From NCBI RefSeq assembly GCF_900177535.1, contig NZ_FXAJ01000002.1, positions 992,001 through 1,056,000 on the forward strand: 64,000 bases of DNA, read 5' to 3'. Every line of letters starts with the position of its first letter. The first letter of the stretch is position 1. Source of the stretch: Priestia filamentosa (GTDB lineage Bacteria; Bacillota; Bacilli; Bacillales; Bacillaceae_H). The position numbers were made by a program, and so were the translations under genes. This document shows, piece by piece, positions 42,012 to 50,977 of this stretch. Under the pieces are notes generated by a model. It saw nothing but the letters and a program-made list of their open reading frames with translations, ran no database searches and was not told the origin of the DNA.

Positions 42012-42902
42012 TCAACTTTCTTCCCTTCTCTCCTGTTGATAAACAAAAGGTGTTATCTTCATCACTTTTTTAAACTGATCAATAAAATAACTCGTACTAT
42101 TAAAACCTACTGCATACGCTACATTCGTCACGCTCGCTTCTTCCTCTAACAATAGGAGCAGGCTCTTTTGAATCCGATATTCCGTTATATAGCTGACTGG
42201 AGTTGTGTGTAAAATTCGTTTGAAATATCGACAGCACTCAGAGCGGCTGAGTTGCCCTGATCTGGCAATATCATTTAATGTAATTTTCTCTTTGTAGTGC
42301 TCATGAATCCAGTTCAGCATCTTTTTCATACGCTCATTTTTCAGCGTATTTGTCTTAGGGTAATTTTGTTGAAAAGCATGAGAAACTAATTTTTTCCATA
42401 TCATTGTTAATTGAGTCACAATATCGATTTCAAAGAAAGGAGCTTTTTCCTTTAAGAGCTCTTTCACTTTTAAAATCGATTCTATTATACTTTTCCCCCA
42501 TCGCTCTGTTCCATCTATAAAAATATACGACAAATGAGGAGCTTTGACATATGGATAACCATATGTTGTATAAAGCTCTTGAGATAAAAATAAATGCGGA
42601 AGTACATTTAAACAAATATAAACACAGTTTGACCCTTTCTTTTCTTCTGCCATGTGCAAACAGCCACTGTTTATAAAAAGTGCATCTCCCTCTTTAACAG
42701 CCCTTTGGTTTTCATTAATTTGAAAAACGGCTTCTCCCTTTAGGACAATAATAAGCTGAATTTCTTCATGCCAATGAAGCGGAATATAGCCGTTTATATT
42801 TTCGCTAATGGTTGTTTCGTAGCATGCAATAGGCAATGTCTCTGTACGGTGTTTTGTGATTTCCTTTAAGTTTACATCAATCTGAAAACTTCTCTCTTTC
42901 AA
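42012..42902 (-). CDS. AraC family regulator with cupin domain
   Basis: About 296 residues. An N-terminal AraC-type cupin (about 20-120) has YIPLHWHEEIQLIIVLKGEA. Two C-terminal helix-turn-helix motifs follow (about 195-290): LNDIARSGQLSRSECCRYFK and VTNVAYAVGFNSTSYFIDQF. A TTG start at 42900-42902 with GAGGTG 6 bases upstream fits best; GTG at 42911 is the longer option. It is divergent from the EamA transporter gene (106 bases between starts), so it probably controls that gene. Ligand unknown. Confidence 0.88.
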   Translation of the reverse strand: MKERSFQIDVNLKEITKHRTETLPIACYETTISENINGYIPLHWHEEIQLIIVLKGEAVFQINENQRAVKEGDALFINSGCLHMAEEKKGSNCVYICLNVLPHLFLSQELYTTYGYPYVKAPHLSYIFIDGTERWGKSIIESILKVKELLKEKAPFFEIDIVTQLTMIWKKLVSHAFQQNYPKTNTLKNERMKKMLNWIHEHYKEKITLNDIARSGQLSRSECCRYFKRILHTTPVSYITEYRIQKSLLLLLEEEASVTNVAYAVGFNSTSYFIDQFKKVMKITPFVYQQERREES

Positions 42903-43008
42903 TAAGGTCACCTCAATATTGTTATATTTTTTAATCCTATATCGGTATTCTTAACCTTTTTGTTCTTTTATTATAACAATATCGTAGTATAAAGACAGGA
43001 GAGATATA

Positions 43009-43959
43009 ATGAATGAACAAAATCGCAAAATAGGGTTATTTTTAGTCATAACAGGAGCTATTTTTTGGGGAATTGGCGGAACGGTCTCTAAGAAACTTTT
43101 TCAAGAATATAGCATCGATGTAAATTGGCTTGTAGTCATTCGCTTACTTATCGCAGGACTTCTACTTTTAAGTCTTAAATGTGTGACGAAAAATCGGGGC
43201 GAAGTTTTTAAGGTGTGGAAAGATAAAAAAGTAGCCCTTCACCTTATTATTTTTGGAATCTTTGGGATGCTTGGTGTTCAATATACGTATATGGTAGCCA
43301 TTGATTATGGAAATGCGGCTACCGCAACGCTGCTTCAATATTTATCACCTGTGATGATTATCGTATATCTTCTTTTACGAAAGCGTATTGTTTTCACCCT
43401 GAGTGACATGATAACCGTTTTGCTCGCTCTTTTAGGGTCTTTTCTTTTATTAACAAACGGGTCGCTTTCTCAAATGTATGTCCCTATTCCAGCTATCGTA
43501 TGGGGTGTGTTATCTGGAGTTGCCGCTGCTTTTTATACTTTATATGCAGCGCCGCTTTTGAAGAAGTATGACTCTCTTGTTGTTGTAGGATGGGCAATGG
43601 TTATAGGTGGAGTTGCTTTAAACTTTATTCATCCTTTATGGGCAGCAGCGTGGACATCCTTCACATTAAAAACTTATTTATACCTAGCATTTGTTATTGT
43701 GTTCGGAACAATGATCGCTTTTTGGTTTTATATTAAAAGCTTACAATCTCTCTCCCCAAAAGAAACGAGTCTTTTAGGAAGCTTAGAGCCTTTAGCAGCT
43801 GTTATCACAACTGTCTTTTGGTTAAAAGCACCTTTTGGAACGTTTCAATGGCTTGGTGCATGTTGCATCATAGGAGTTGTGTTTATTTTAGCTTTTTGGA
43901 GCAAGAAGCCTGCTAAATTAAAGAAAGGACAAAAAAATGTTAGCTCAAAAATTAGCTAA
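43009..43959 (+). CDS. EamA/DMT family transporter
   Basis: 316 residues, ten membrane helices made of two EamA repeats of five; repeat 1 begins [20 protein letters not shown], repeat 2 has [16 protein letters not shown] and [13 protein letters not shown]. These drug/metabolite transporters usually export amino acids or related metabolites. It is divergent from an AraC regulator. AGGAGAG precedes the ATG. It ends in two nested hairpins. Confidence 0.88.
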   Translation: MNEQNRKIGLFLVITGAIFWGIGGTVSKKLFQEYSIDVNWLVVIRLLIAGLLLLSLKCVTKNRGEVFKVWKDKKVALHLIIFGIFGMLGVQYTYMVAIDYGNAATATLLQYLSPVMIIVYLLLRKRIVFTLSDMITVLLALLGSFLLLTNGSLSQMYVPIPAIVWGVLSGVAAAFYTLYAAPLLKKYDSLVVVGWAMVIGGVALNFIHPLWAAAWTSFTLKTYLYLAFVIVFGTMIAFWFYIKSLQSLSPKETSLLGSLEPLAAVITTVFWLKAPFGTFQWLGACCIIGVVFILAFWSKKPAKLKKGQKNVSSKIS

Positions 43960-44008
43960 CATAATGCTTTATCACACGAAATCTCCTATTATTAGGAGCT
44001 TTCGTGTG
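43937..44008. terminator. Two hairpins between eamA and XRE gene
   Basis: ATGTTAGCT/AGCTAACAT (43937-43962) overlaps the eamA stop. CACACGAAATCTCCTA/TAGGAGCTTTCGTGTG (43973-44008) overlaps the stop of the convergent XRE gene. No strong T run follows, so they may act as RNA stabilisers or weak terminators. Confidence 0.6.
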
Positions 44009-44549
44009 AATCAATTACTAAATAATAATGACATTCTTCTTTACTTTCATTAATAAACCGGTGCTTTATATCCCCCTCAAAATAAAAAGAATCTCCTTCT
44101 TTTAACTCTTCTAAGAACACGCTGTTCCCTAACTCAATCCTTAATGTTCCTTTAGCTACAAATATATATTCTTTTACCCCTTTTTTGTGTGAGGGAAAAG
44201 TGCCTGATTCTTTGAACGGAGGGACAACATTTAAAATAAATTCCACTCCTTTTGAAGGAAGTGAAGGCGATAATAAATGTCGCTCAAATCCTGACCGTTC
44301 ATCACGGTAAATAAGACGTTCCTTTTTCCTTATTGTGATCGTTTCCTTTTGCTGTTGCTCTTCAATAAGGAACGATAATGTTGTATGTAATGACTCTGCA
44401 ATTTGGCAAGCTACTTGAAGCGTGGGGTTTTTTTCCTCACGCTCAATTTGTGAAAGCATCGAGACGCTCACATTACTTTGCGAAGAAAGCTCTTGAAGAG
44501 TCATCTTTTGTTTTTTTCTCATATTTTTTATATTTGATCCAAAACCCAT
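43992..44549 (-). CDS. XRE family regulator with cupin domain
   Basis: About 185 residues. The N-terminal lambda-repressor-type HTH (about 5-60) has MTLQELSSQSNVSVSMLSQI and EREEKNPTLQ; the C-terminal small cupin (about 110-180) has GVKEYIFVAKGTLRIE and KEGDSFYFEGDIKHRF. ATG at 44549 lies 8 bases after AAGGTG and is preferred; 44555 and 44585 are other options. Divergent from the lactate-permease gene with an inverted repeat between, so it probably represses that transporter. PuuR/SinR-like regulators of this design often sense small amines or acids. Confidence 0.85.
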   Translation of the reverse strand: MGFGSNIKNMRKKQKMTLQELSSQSNVSVSMLSQIEREEKNPTLQVACQIAESLHTTLSFLIEEQQQKETITIRKKERLIYRDERSGFERHLLSPSLPSKGVEFILNVVPPFKESGTFPSHKKGVKEYIFVAKGTLRIELGNSVFLEELKEGDSFYFEGDIKHRFINESKEECHYYLVIDSHESS

Positions 44550-44599
44550 TTTCATCACACCTTCTACACATTTTCTCAAAAACAAGGGTGGAAATTAAT

Positions 44600-44633
44600 T
44601 ATACTATAGTGTAAAATTTTATTCTATAGTATA
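44600..44633. promoter_or_regulatory. Inverted repeat between XRE and lctP genes
   Basis: TATACTATAG (44600-44609) and CTATAGTATA (44624-44633), perfect 10-bp arms, 14 bases apart, placed between the divergent starts. Each arm contains a -10-like TATAGT/TATACT. Likely operator of the XRE-cupin regulator. Confidence 0.65.
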
Positions 44634-44655
44634 AATACAGATAGGAAGTGTTGTT

Positions 44656-46131
44656 ATTCTCGAGATTATTTTATCTTTTCTTCCTCTTTTCAGTATCTTG
44701 TCACTTCTGTTCTTTTTCAAAAAGTCTTCTATTTTCACAGGAATATTCACTCTTATTCTAACAGCTCTGCTTGCTCATTCTCCATTCTTTCATAAGAGTC
44801 CAACAGCGTTGCTATATCCTATGGTTAAAACTTCTTTAACAACCTTTATGATTTTCTACATTTTATTCTTCGGTATTTTACTTTTTCATCTCATGGAGAA
44901 AGCAGAAGCTATTAAAAAAATTGCATCCTTTATCTCTTTATCAACAAACGACCGAATTTACCAAGTATTAATGTTATCACTAGGACTATCTCCTCTAATA
45001 GAGTCTGTTAGCGGGTTTGGTCTAGCTATTATTGTGATCGCTCCTATTCTTATTGCTTTAGGTTTTAATGGTATTCAAGCTTCTCTTCTCTCTTTAATTA
45101 GCTTATGCGCAATACCTTGGGGAACACTAGCTTTAGGAACAATTATCGGTGCTGAATTAAGCAATGTAAATTTAGATATGCTTGGTATAGGAAGTGCCTT
45201 AATGTCTTTTCCTCTTTATATCTATTTTGCTATTTTAGTATGTACGATTGCTGCGGGAAAAAGGAAAGTTCTAAAAAGATTACCCGAAATTATTTTTGTA
45301 AGCTTAGTTCTCAGCAGTAGTATTTTATTATGCAATAGGTATATAAGTGTTGAACTTGCAGGCTTATTTGGGTCACTTATTACAATAATTGTTGTATTTA
45401 CACTCATTAAAATACAAAATAAAACACCTAATATTTCTTGCCTAGAAAAGTTAACATTCATTAAAAATATAAGCCCTTATCTTTTTTTATCGTTTATTCT
45501 TCTTACTTCTAGAATGATTCCTAGTTTTAAAGTAAATTTAAATAATACCTTTAATATAAAAATGGAAAACTATGATTTCGAACTTCCATTGTTATATTCT
45601 CCAGGTTTCTTTCTCGTTTTGAGTTGTATTTTCACGACCATTCTTTTTAAACTCTCGATACCAAACATCTTAGAAAGTTTAAATTTAAGTGTTAGGAAAT
45701 GTTTTCCGGTTATTCTTACAACATTTCTATTTATCTTCATTTCAGAAATTATGGCAGCATCCGGAATGATTCATGTTCTATCAAACTTTGCCGCTTATTC
45801 CTTTGGAGCATATTTCATTTACCTTTCTCCTTTTATTGGATCTGTTGGCGGATTTCTCACAGGAAGTAATACAGCTTCAAATACAATGTTTATTAAGCTT
45901 CAAACCCAAACAGCTGCTGAAATTAGCTCCAAGCCTCTTTTAGCAGCCTGTACTCAAAATGTAAGTTCTTCAATGGTTACTATGATTAACCCATCTAGAG
46001 TTACGTTAAGCACTTCTGTATGTAAAGTTGGAAAATACGAGAGTAGCATTCAAAGGAAAATGACTTTTATCGTAGCAGGAACGCTAAGTTTTTTAGCTTT
46101 TGAAATTCTTCTTTTGTCACTATGCATTTGA
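44656..46131 (+). CDS. L-lactate permease family transporter, ATT start
   Basis: 491 residues if started at ATT (44656-44658), which lies 7 bases after AGGAAG. The sequence then begins (M)LEIILSFLPLFSILSLL, the expected first helix of LctP permeases. The only standard in-frame start is TTG at 44698, which has no ribosome site and cuts that helix. Twelve or more membrane helices follow, with LSLGLSPLIESVSGFGLAII and GSVGGFLTGSNTASNTMF typical of LctP. It imports lactate or glycolate with protons. The ATT may be a real rare start or a mutated ATG, which would lower or abolish expression. Confidence 0.82.
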   Translation: MLEIILSFLPLFSILSLLFFFKKSSIFTGIFTLILTALLAHSPFFHKSPTALLYPMVKTSLTTFMIFYILFFGILLFHLMEKAEAIKKIASFISLSTNDRIYQVLMLSLGLSPLIESVSGFGLAIIVIAPILIALGFNGIQASLLSLISLCAIPWGTLALGTIIGAELSNVNLDMLGIGSALMSFPLYIYFAILVCTIAAGKRKVLKRLPEIIFVSLVLSSSILLCNRYISVELAGLFGSLITIIVVFTLIKIQNKTPNISCLEKLTFIKNISPYLFLSFILLTSRMIPSFKVNLNNTFNIKMENYDFELPLLYSPGFFLVLSCIFTTILFKLSIPNILESLNLSVRKCFPVILTTFLFIFISEIMAASGMIHVLSNFAAYSFGAYFIYLSPFIGSVGGFLTGSNTASNTMFIKLQTQTAAEISSKPLLAACTQNVSSSMVTMINPSRVTLSTSVCKVGKYESSIQRKMTFIVAGTLSFLAFEILLLSLCI

Positions 46132-46175
46132 AAAAACATAATCAGCTACAAACACTATAGGTTAAAAGATAAGCG

Positions 46176-46212
46176 AAAAAACCTGCTTGTGAGCAAAATT
46201 GCAGGTTTTTTG
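46176..46212 (+). terminator. Terminator after lactate permease
   Basis: AAAAAACCTGC (46175-46185) and GCAGGTTTTTT (46201-46211), 15-base loop. Confidence 0.88.
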
Positions 46213-46259
46213 AAAGTTACTTTATTTTGAACCTCATAGAAATCCATTTTTTTTAATGC

Positions 46260-46589
46260 TCAAGCAATAGGCGTGCCGTTTTTTACAAACTGATCTGGCT
46301 TCAATAAAACCACATCACCTTCCTCAGGTACGCCGCCTATAACAAGTACCTCCGATTTAAAACCTGCAATGCGCATAGGAGGAAAATTGACAACAGCAAT
46401 TACTTGTTGATTTATTAGCGTTTCTGGTTTGTATCTTTTTGTAATTTGAGCTGAAGAGCGTTTAATTCCTATTTCACCAAAATCAATTTCTAATTTAATT
46501 GCTGGCTTTCGAGCTTCTAGAAATGGTTCTGCTTTAATAATCGTACCAACGCGAATATCTAAGTTTAAAAAATCTTCGATTGTTGCCAT
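46260..46589 (-). CDS. csaA: Export-related chaperone CsaA
   Basis: 109 residues, the length of CsaA. The sequence has the tRNA-binding-domain (EMAP/OB) fold: [20 protein letters not shown] at the N-terminus, [12 protein letters not shown], and [20 protein letters not shown] then [12 protein letters not shown]. CsaA is a homodimeric cytoplasmic chaperone that binds unfolded secretory proteins and assists the Sec pathway; the Leu-Gly-like dimer interface is at the C-terminus. Single gene, AGGAGG-type ribosome site (GGAGGAATAGCA) before the ATG. Confidence 0.93.
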   Translation of the reverse strand: MATIEDFLNLDIRVGTIIKAEPFLEARKPAIKLEIDFGEIGIKRSSAQITKRYKPETLINQQVIAVVNFPPMRIAGFKSEVLVIGGVPEEGDVVLLKPDQFVKNGTPIA

Positions 46590-46707
46590 TGCTATTCCTC
46601 CAAGACTTAGTTTGTTTTTGTTGATTTAACAGAGTATTTCGGATATTTATGAGGTAATAAAGTGAAAGACTACACTTTCACTAGCTTTCTTTATTTATGG
46701 ATAATTT

Positions 46708-46929
46708 CTAATATTTTATATTTGTTATCAACAGGAGATCGTTCTGTTTCATTGTTTTAATAACAATTCGATCTGTTGTTCCATAACGTATCCCAATATG
46801 TACTGCTTGTTTTTCTTTTCCAACATATGTCTCATCTTCCGCGACTTCAATAACGTCTTCTAGTGAACTATGAATTGTCGCTAATCTCCATTGAATAATT
46901 AATTCTTTCTTTCTCTCTCTTTTCGACAT
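46708..46929 (-). CDS. SunI/YnzG-like immunity-type protein
   Basis: 73 residues. The stretch ELIIQWRLATIH...DETYVGKEKQAVHIGIRYGTTDRIVIKT closely follows the YolF (SunI)/YnzG family, whose founder protects against the lantibiotic-like peptide sublancin. The usual N-terminal membrane segment is absent and the C-terminus is short. ATG at 46929 lacks a ribosome site. A frame starting at ATG 46933 reads MNVEKREKER, closer to family N-termini, so a small frameshift in the A/G-rich start is possible. No bacteriocin gene is nearby. Confidence 0.7.
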   Translation of the reverse strand: MSKRERKKELIIQWRLATIHSSLEDVIEVAEDETYVGKEKQAVHIGIRYGTTDRIVIKTMKQNDLLLITNIKY

Positions 46930-47095
46930 TCATGTCTATTGTAATTAATAGCCCCACTTCCTTATAATTACATTTTAACATATAAAGGAAAAATAAAAAA
47001 AGGCTGACTAAAAGGTAATTGTTTTAAGACCTTCTTTCTCTCATAAACCTAATGAACAATGAAAAAAGATGAACATCAAACTTTGCTTTAATATA

Positions 47096-47132
47096 AAAAA
47101 AGACGTTCAAGATAATGTTGAACGTCTTTTTA
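47096..47132. terminator. Terminator of yfmQ
   Basis: AAAAAGACGTTCAA and TTGAACGTCTTTTT around a 7-base loop, next to the yfmQ stop on the minus strand. Confidence 0.9.
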
Positions 47133-47133
47133 T

Positions 47134-47550
47134 TTAATACGCAGCTTCTACTCTACTTGGTTCTTGTAAGCAATCTGAAAGAAGACGATAAGCAACCGTG
47201 GTTTTCTTATATTGCTTAAAAACGTCCACATGATCGTTATAGCGATAAACTAGAAATGTAATATCTTTGCTTCCTTTTTTCGTCTCAATCACAAGAGGCG
47301 TACCATCTGTTTTAGGAAAGAGATCGTAGCGGTTTAAAAAAACGGCTTCGTTAAACGAGCGAAGAACCTCGTTTTTGTCTTGCCCTTCTATTTGATTTTC
47401 TCCTACACGAATTGTCACATCTTTTTCTTCAAGCTTTGGATGAAGCTCGAACTTTCCTACAAGCCGTTCTGCCAGAAAGTTTGGCGGACAGGCAATTATT
47501 ATTTTAACTAAACTAATTACAACTAATGAAATTATAAAAAACCAAGTCAC
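47134..47550 (-). CDS. yfmQ: YfmQ family protein
   Basis: About 138 residues. One N-terminal membrane segment (residues 2-20), then LVGKFELHPKLEEKDVT, VLRSFNEAVFLNRYDLFP, GTPLVIETKKGSKDITFLVY and VDVFKQYKKTTVAYRLLS, the pattern of B. subtilis YfmQ, function unknown. A GTG start at 47548-47550 (GGAG 7 bases upstream) gives MTWFFIISLV, which agrees with the MTW start of the B. subtilis protein; the ATG at 47565 is therefore less likely. Single-gene unit with terminator. Confidence 0.85.
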   Translation of the reverse strand: MTWFFIISLVVISLVKIIIACPPNFLAERLVGKFELHPKLEEKDVTIRVGENQIEGQDKNEVLRSFNEAVFLNRYDLFPKTDGTPLVIETKKGSKDITFLVYRYNDHVDVFKQYKKTTVAYRLLSDCLQEPSRVEAAY

Positions 47551-47772
47551 ACTAATCATCTCCATTATAATTCAATTACCTATGATATTTACATTCTTTA
47601 TCTTACCATACGAGCATCCCTTTATCTTTGTCATATTCGTGACATCTCTGCCCTCTTCTCCTCAAAAATAACAGTCATTCATAGTGAAAGAATTCATTTT
47701 TCATAAAAATAAAAGATGAAAAATATACCAATATATAGTAATCTCTTAATAAGACATTTAAAGGAGAAAGAT

Positions 47773-48960
47773 ATGATTGAACTAAGTGGAAAGTACAACA
47801 AAGCAAAAGTATTTACTACGAACTTAGACAACAAAGCAAGAGAACAAATTGTAGAACTTTGTGATCAGGAGTTTGTGAAAGATAATAAAATTCGCATTAT
47901 GCCTGATACTCATGCAGGAGCTGGATGCACAATTGGAACAACCATGACAATTGGAGATAAAATTGTTCCTAATTTAGTTGGGGTTGACATTGGTTGCGGG
48001 ATGGCTGTTGCCAAGTTGAATGTAACAGCAGAGCAGATATCTTATGATCAATTAGATGAAATGGTCCGCAAACATATTCCAAGCGGTTTTTCGATGCGTC
48101 ACAATCCACACTCTTTATCAAATGCGATTCCATATAACGAGGTACGAGCTCCGATTAATGTCCATCGAGCGAAATACAGCATTGGAACATTAGGCGGAGG
48201 TAATCATTTTATAGAACTAAATCAAAGTAAACATGGTGATGTTTATCTTGTCATTCACTCTGGCTCCCGCAATCTCGGCAGACAAATTGCCGATCACTAT
48301 CAAAATCTAGCATATGAAAGATTAACAGATTTAAGCGAACAGAAAAGAGATCTTGTGGAGAAACTAAAAGCAGAAGGCAGACATGGTGAAATCCAAGATG
48401 CTTTAAAATCAGTCGCGACCTCAAACATCAAAAAAGCACTCGCTTACTTAGAAGGTCAAGGATTTGAAGATTATATGCATGATATGAAGATTGCCCAAAA
48501 CTATGCTCTTTACAACCGTCGCGCTATGATTGAAGAAATCGTTCATCATATGAAGTGGAACATCACCGAGCGATTTGATACGATTCATAACTATATTGAT
48601 ATGGACAATATGATTCTTAGAAAAGGAGCAATTTCTGCTCAAAGAGATGAAAGAGTAATTGTGCCAATGAATATGCGTGATGGAAGTATACTTGCGTATG
48701 GAAAAGGAAATCCAGACTGGAACTACTCTGGTCCTCACGGGGCCGGAAGACTGATGTCACGTACGAAAGCAAAACAAGTCGTACCTTTTGAAGATTATAA
48801 AACAACAATGAAAGATGTCTGGTCAACATCTGTTGTAGAATCTACGCTAGATGAAAGTCCAATGGCATATAAGACCATGAAGGAAATTATCGAGCATACA
48901 AAAGACGCGCTGACTATTGAAGAAGTAATTAAACCACTTTATAATTTTAAAGCACATTAA
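47773..48960 (+). CDS. rtcB: RtcB family RNA-splicing ligase
   Basis: About 395 residues. RtcB joins RNA 2',3'-cyclic phosphate and 5'-OH ends using GTP and Mn2+. Visible motifs are MPDTHAGAGCTIG, VGVDIGCGM (metal-binding Asp and Cys), GGGNHFIEL and HSGSRNLG (metal-binding His). SGPHGAGRLMSR contains the histidine that becomes guanylylated. Length fits the short bacterial clade. ATG at 47773 with AAAGGAG is the start; the frame from 47716 has no ribosome site. It stands alone with its own terminator, so the RNA-repair context is unknown. Confidence 0.92.
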   Translation: MIELSGKYNKAKVFTTNLDNKAREQIVELCDQEFVKDNKIRIMPDTHAGAGCTIGTTMTIGDKIVPNLVGVDIGCGMAVAKLNVTAEQISYDQLDEMVRKHIPSGFSMRHNPHSLSNAIPYNEVRAPINVHRAKYSIGTLGGGNHFIELNQSKHGDVYLVIHSGSRNLGRQIADHYQNLAYERLTDLSEQKRDLVEKLKAEGRHGEIQDALKSVATSNIKKALAYLEGQGFEDYMHDMKIAQNYALYNRRAMIEEIVHHMKWNITERFDTIHNYIDMDNMILRKGAISAQRDERVIVPMNMRDGSILAYGKGNPDWNYSGPHGAGRLMSRTKAKQVVPFEDYKTTMKDVWSTSVVESTLDESPMAYKTMKEIIEHTKDALTIEEVIKPLYNFKAH

Positions 48961-48974
48961 AGAATAAACATCCT

Positions 48975-49006
48975 AAAAAGGAGACTAGAATACTAGTCTC
49001 CTTTTT
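48975..49006. terminator. Terminator between rtcB and acid-sugar operon
   Basis: AAAAAGGAGACTAG and CTAGTCTCCTTTTT, 4-base loop, works in both directions and closes rtcB and the convergent operon. Confidence 0.93.
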
Positions 49007-49010
49007 CTCT

Positions 49011-49757
49011 CTAATTCATATACGTCCCACCGTTAATATTGATTGTCTCCCCTGTAATAAAGTCAGCCATATCTGAGGCTAGAAACAATACGCTATCTGC
49101 AACATTTTGCGGTTTACCTAACTTTCGAAGTGGAATGCGCCCTGTTACAGATTGACGATATTCCTCTGTCCATTGACTGCTCATATCTGTCTCAACAGGA
49201 CCTGGACATACGGCATTCACATAAATATTGTAAGGTGACATTTCTAAGGCAAGGTGCATCGTTAAATAGTTTACCGCTGCTTTAGATGCTCCGTAAGACG
49301 GGGCCGCGTTTTTATGCGCTGTTTTTGCTGTTGTCGAGCTAACGTTTACAATTTTTCCTCCATTTTGTTCTATCATATGAGGTAAAACGGCTTTGCAAAA
49401 ATAGAGTGTACCATTTAAGTTTACGTCAAGCACGCGCTGCCAGTCTTTAATTTCCATTTCGAGCGTAGATGATCTCATATTCATCCCTGCATTATTGACT
49501 AAAATATCTATTCGGCCAAATGTATGAATGGCTACTTCGACAACTTCATGAGCTACATGTGGATCTGCTACGTCTCCCGCTTTTACAATACATTCTCTTC
49601 CTAATGTTCGGATTTCATCTGCCAAATTTTCAAGAAGTTCAACATTTGTTCCATGAATAATAAGAGAAGCTCCTTGTTTGGCAAGCGTTAGGGCAATGGA
49701 CTTCCCAATTCCACGGCTTGCTCCTGTTACAATCGCTATCTTATTTTCTAGCAGCAT
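49011..49757 (-). CDS. SDR oxidoreductase, last gene of acid-sugar operon
   Basis: 248 residues of FabG-like SDR type: TGASRGIGKSIAL near residue 10, NNAGMN near 88, the catalytic Ser in VNVSSTTAK, and YGASKAAVN giving Tyr-Lys; GETININGG closes the fold. It is probably an NAD(P)-linked dehydrogenase acting on a hydroxy acid or sugar acid of this pathway. ATG at 49757 (GGAGG 8 bases upstream) is preferred over 49772. It starts 15 bases after the sialidase-like gene, so it belongs to the operon 57.0 to 49.0 kb. Confidence 0.88.
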   Translation of the reverse strand: MLLENKIAIVTGASRGIGKSIALTLAKQGASLIIHGTNVELLENLADEIRTLGRECIVKAGDVADPHVAHEVVEVAIHTFGRIDILVNNAGMNMRSSTLEMEIKDWQRVLDVNLNGTLYFCKAVLPHMIEQNGGKIVNVSSTTAKTAHKNAAPSYGASKAAVNYLTMHLALEMSPYNIYVNAVCPGPVETDMSSQWTEEYRQSVTGRIPLRKLGKPQNVADSVLFLASDMADFITGETININGGTYMN

Positions 49758-49772
49758 CGCAAGTTCCTCCAC

Positions 49773-50954
49773 TTATCGTTTAATTTCTTCCTCAGTAAGC
49801 TGAACATACTTGATTGTTTGTCTAAAATACGTAAACGCAATATGAAGATTTCCATCTCTTCCTTGCTTAATCGATGGATAGGAATATTCTCGGTTAAGTT
49901 TATCCTTTGAGTTATTTGTCATCGCATAGCCGTCTCCAACTTCAATATCCTTCACAAAAGGCCATGTCACCCCGTTGTCTTCTGAAACGGCAACCGTCAT
50001 CGGAGCACGAGGAGCTCCCCAGAATGCTTCTCTCTCTCCACTATCCTCTACCGCTTCTGTCACTACATTTTCTTCACTTTCTTCGTCCTCAATATCGTCG
50101 TAAAGAGATGCTCTTCGTTCCGTGCAATTTTCAGCGTTCATGTTGTTGAAAACAAGAGCCAAATGGCCATTTGCTAACTTTGTAAACTGAATCGAAGAAT
50201 TGTTGTTTGGCAGTTCTGTCGGCTTAGGCTCACTCCATGTTCTTCCACTATCAGCTGAATAGCTGATGTAAATATAATCTGCCCACCTGCTTCGAAATAG
50301 GGCTAAAAGAGTTCCATTATCAAGCTTCTCAATATTCATATGAACACATCCAGTGCTGTTTGGCACTTCGTATTCTTCCCATGTTTTCCCTTCATCTTTT
50401 GAAATTTTTACAGCACTTGTATCTTTATGGCCCGTCCACTTTCTCCCTTTCGTTGTATGACAATAAAACACTGGAAGAAGCCATTCACCATTATCTAACA
50501 CAACAATTGGCTGACGAATAAATGTCCCTGCTTGATCAAATAGCGTTTTAATAGGGCCAAACGAATGCCCATTATCTTCTGAGATTCGGTAGCGTACAAT
50601 CGCTGTATCTTGATTCCCCGACTTTTGGGCTGTATACAATAACCATATCTTCTCGTCTGGAGCTTTAAATAACACAGGATTTTGTTCTGAACGAGTTGGA
50701 TCATCTGATACTTTAACTGCTTTGCTCCAAGAACTTTCTCCTTTTTTTAACCGAGATATATAAATATGAATGTCCGGGATTCCTTCTTGCGTTCCCGCAA
50801 ACCACGTGCATAGTAGATCTCCATTATCTAGTACAAGCAAGTTTGCGGCATGATTTTGAATGCAATCAGAAGGTAAATAGGCTTCTATCCTTTTTAACCC
50901 TTCTGTTACCTCTTTTAATTTTCCATCTGAAATAATAACTGTTTGATTGCTCAT
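49773..50954 (-). CDS. Cytoplasmic sialidase-like (BNR) protein
   Basis: 393-residue six-bladed beta-propeller of the sialidase/neuraminidase superfamily (BNR_2). Asp-box-like repeats are SEDNGHSF, SKDEGKTW, SADSGRTW and SEDNGVTW. The first blade has NHAANLLVLDNGDLLCTWFA, and FIRQPIVVLDNGEWLLPVFY follows. The Arg-Ile-Pro motif of true GH33 sialidases was not found. No signal peptide, so any activity is on imported molecules. An acidic insert (DDIEDEESEENVVTEAVE) lies near residue 280. Hydrolysis, hydration or lyase action on a glycosylated acid sugar is plausible from context only. AAGGAG precedes the ATG. Confidence 0.85.
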   Translation of the reverse strand: MSNQTVIISDGKLKEVTEGLKRIEAYLPSDCIQNHAANLLVLDNGDLLCTWFAGTQEGIPDIHIYISRLKKGESSWSKAVKVSDDPTRSEQNPVLFKAPDEKIWLLYTAQKSGNQDTAIVRYRISEDNGHSFGPIKTLFDQAGTFIRQPIVVLDNGEWLLPVFYCHTTKGRKWTGHKDTSAVKISKDEGKTWEEYEVPNSTGCVHMNIEKLDNGTLLALFRSRWADYIYISYSADSGRTWSEPKPTELPNNNSSIQFTKLANGHLALVFNNMNAENCTERRASLYDDIEDEESEENVVTEAVEDSGEREAFWGAPRAPMTVAVSEDNGVTWPFVKDIEVGDGYAMTNNSKDKLNREYSYPSIKQGRDGNLHIAFTYFRQTIKYVQLTEEEIKR

Positions 50955-50977
50955 TTTTTGCCACTCCTTTTGGTTGT

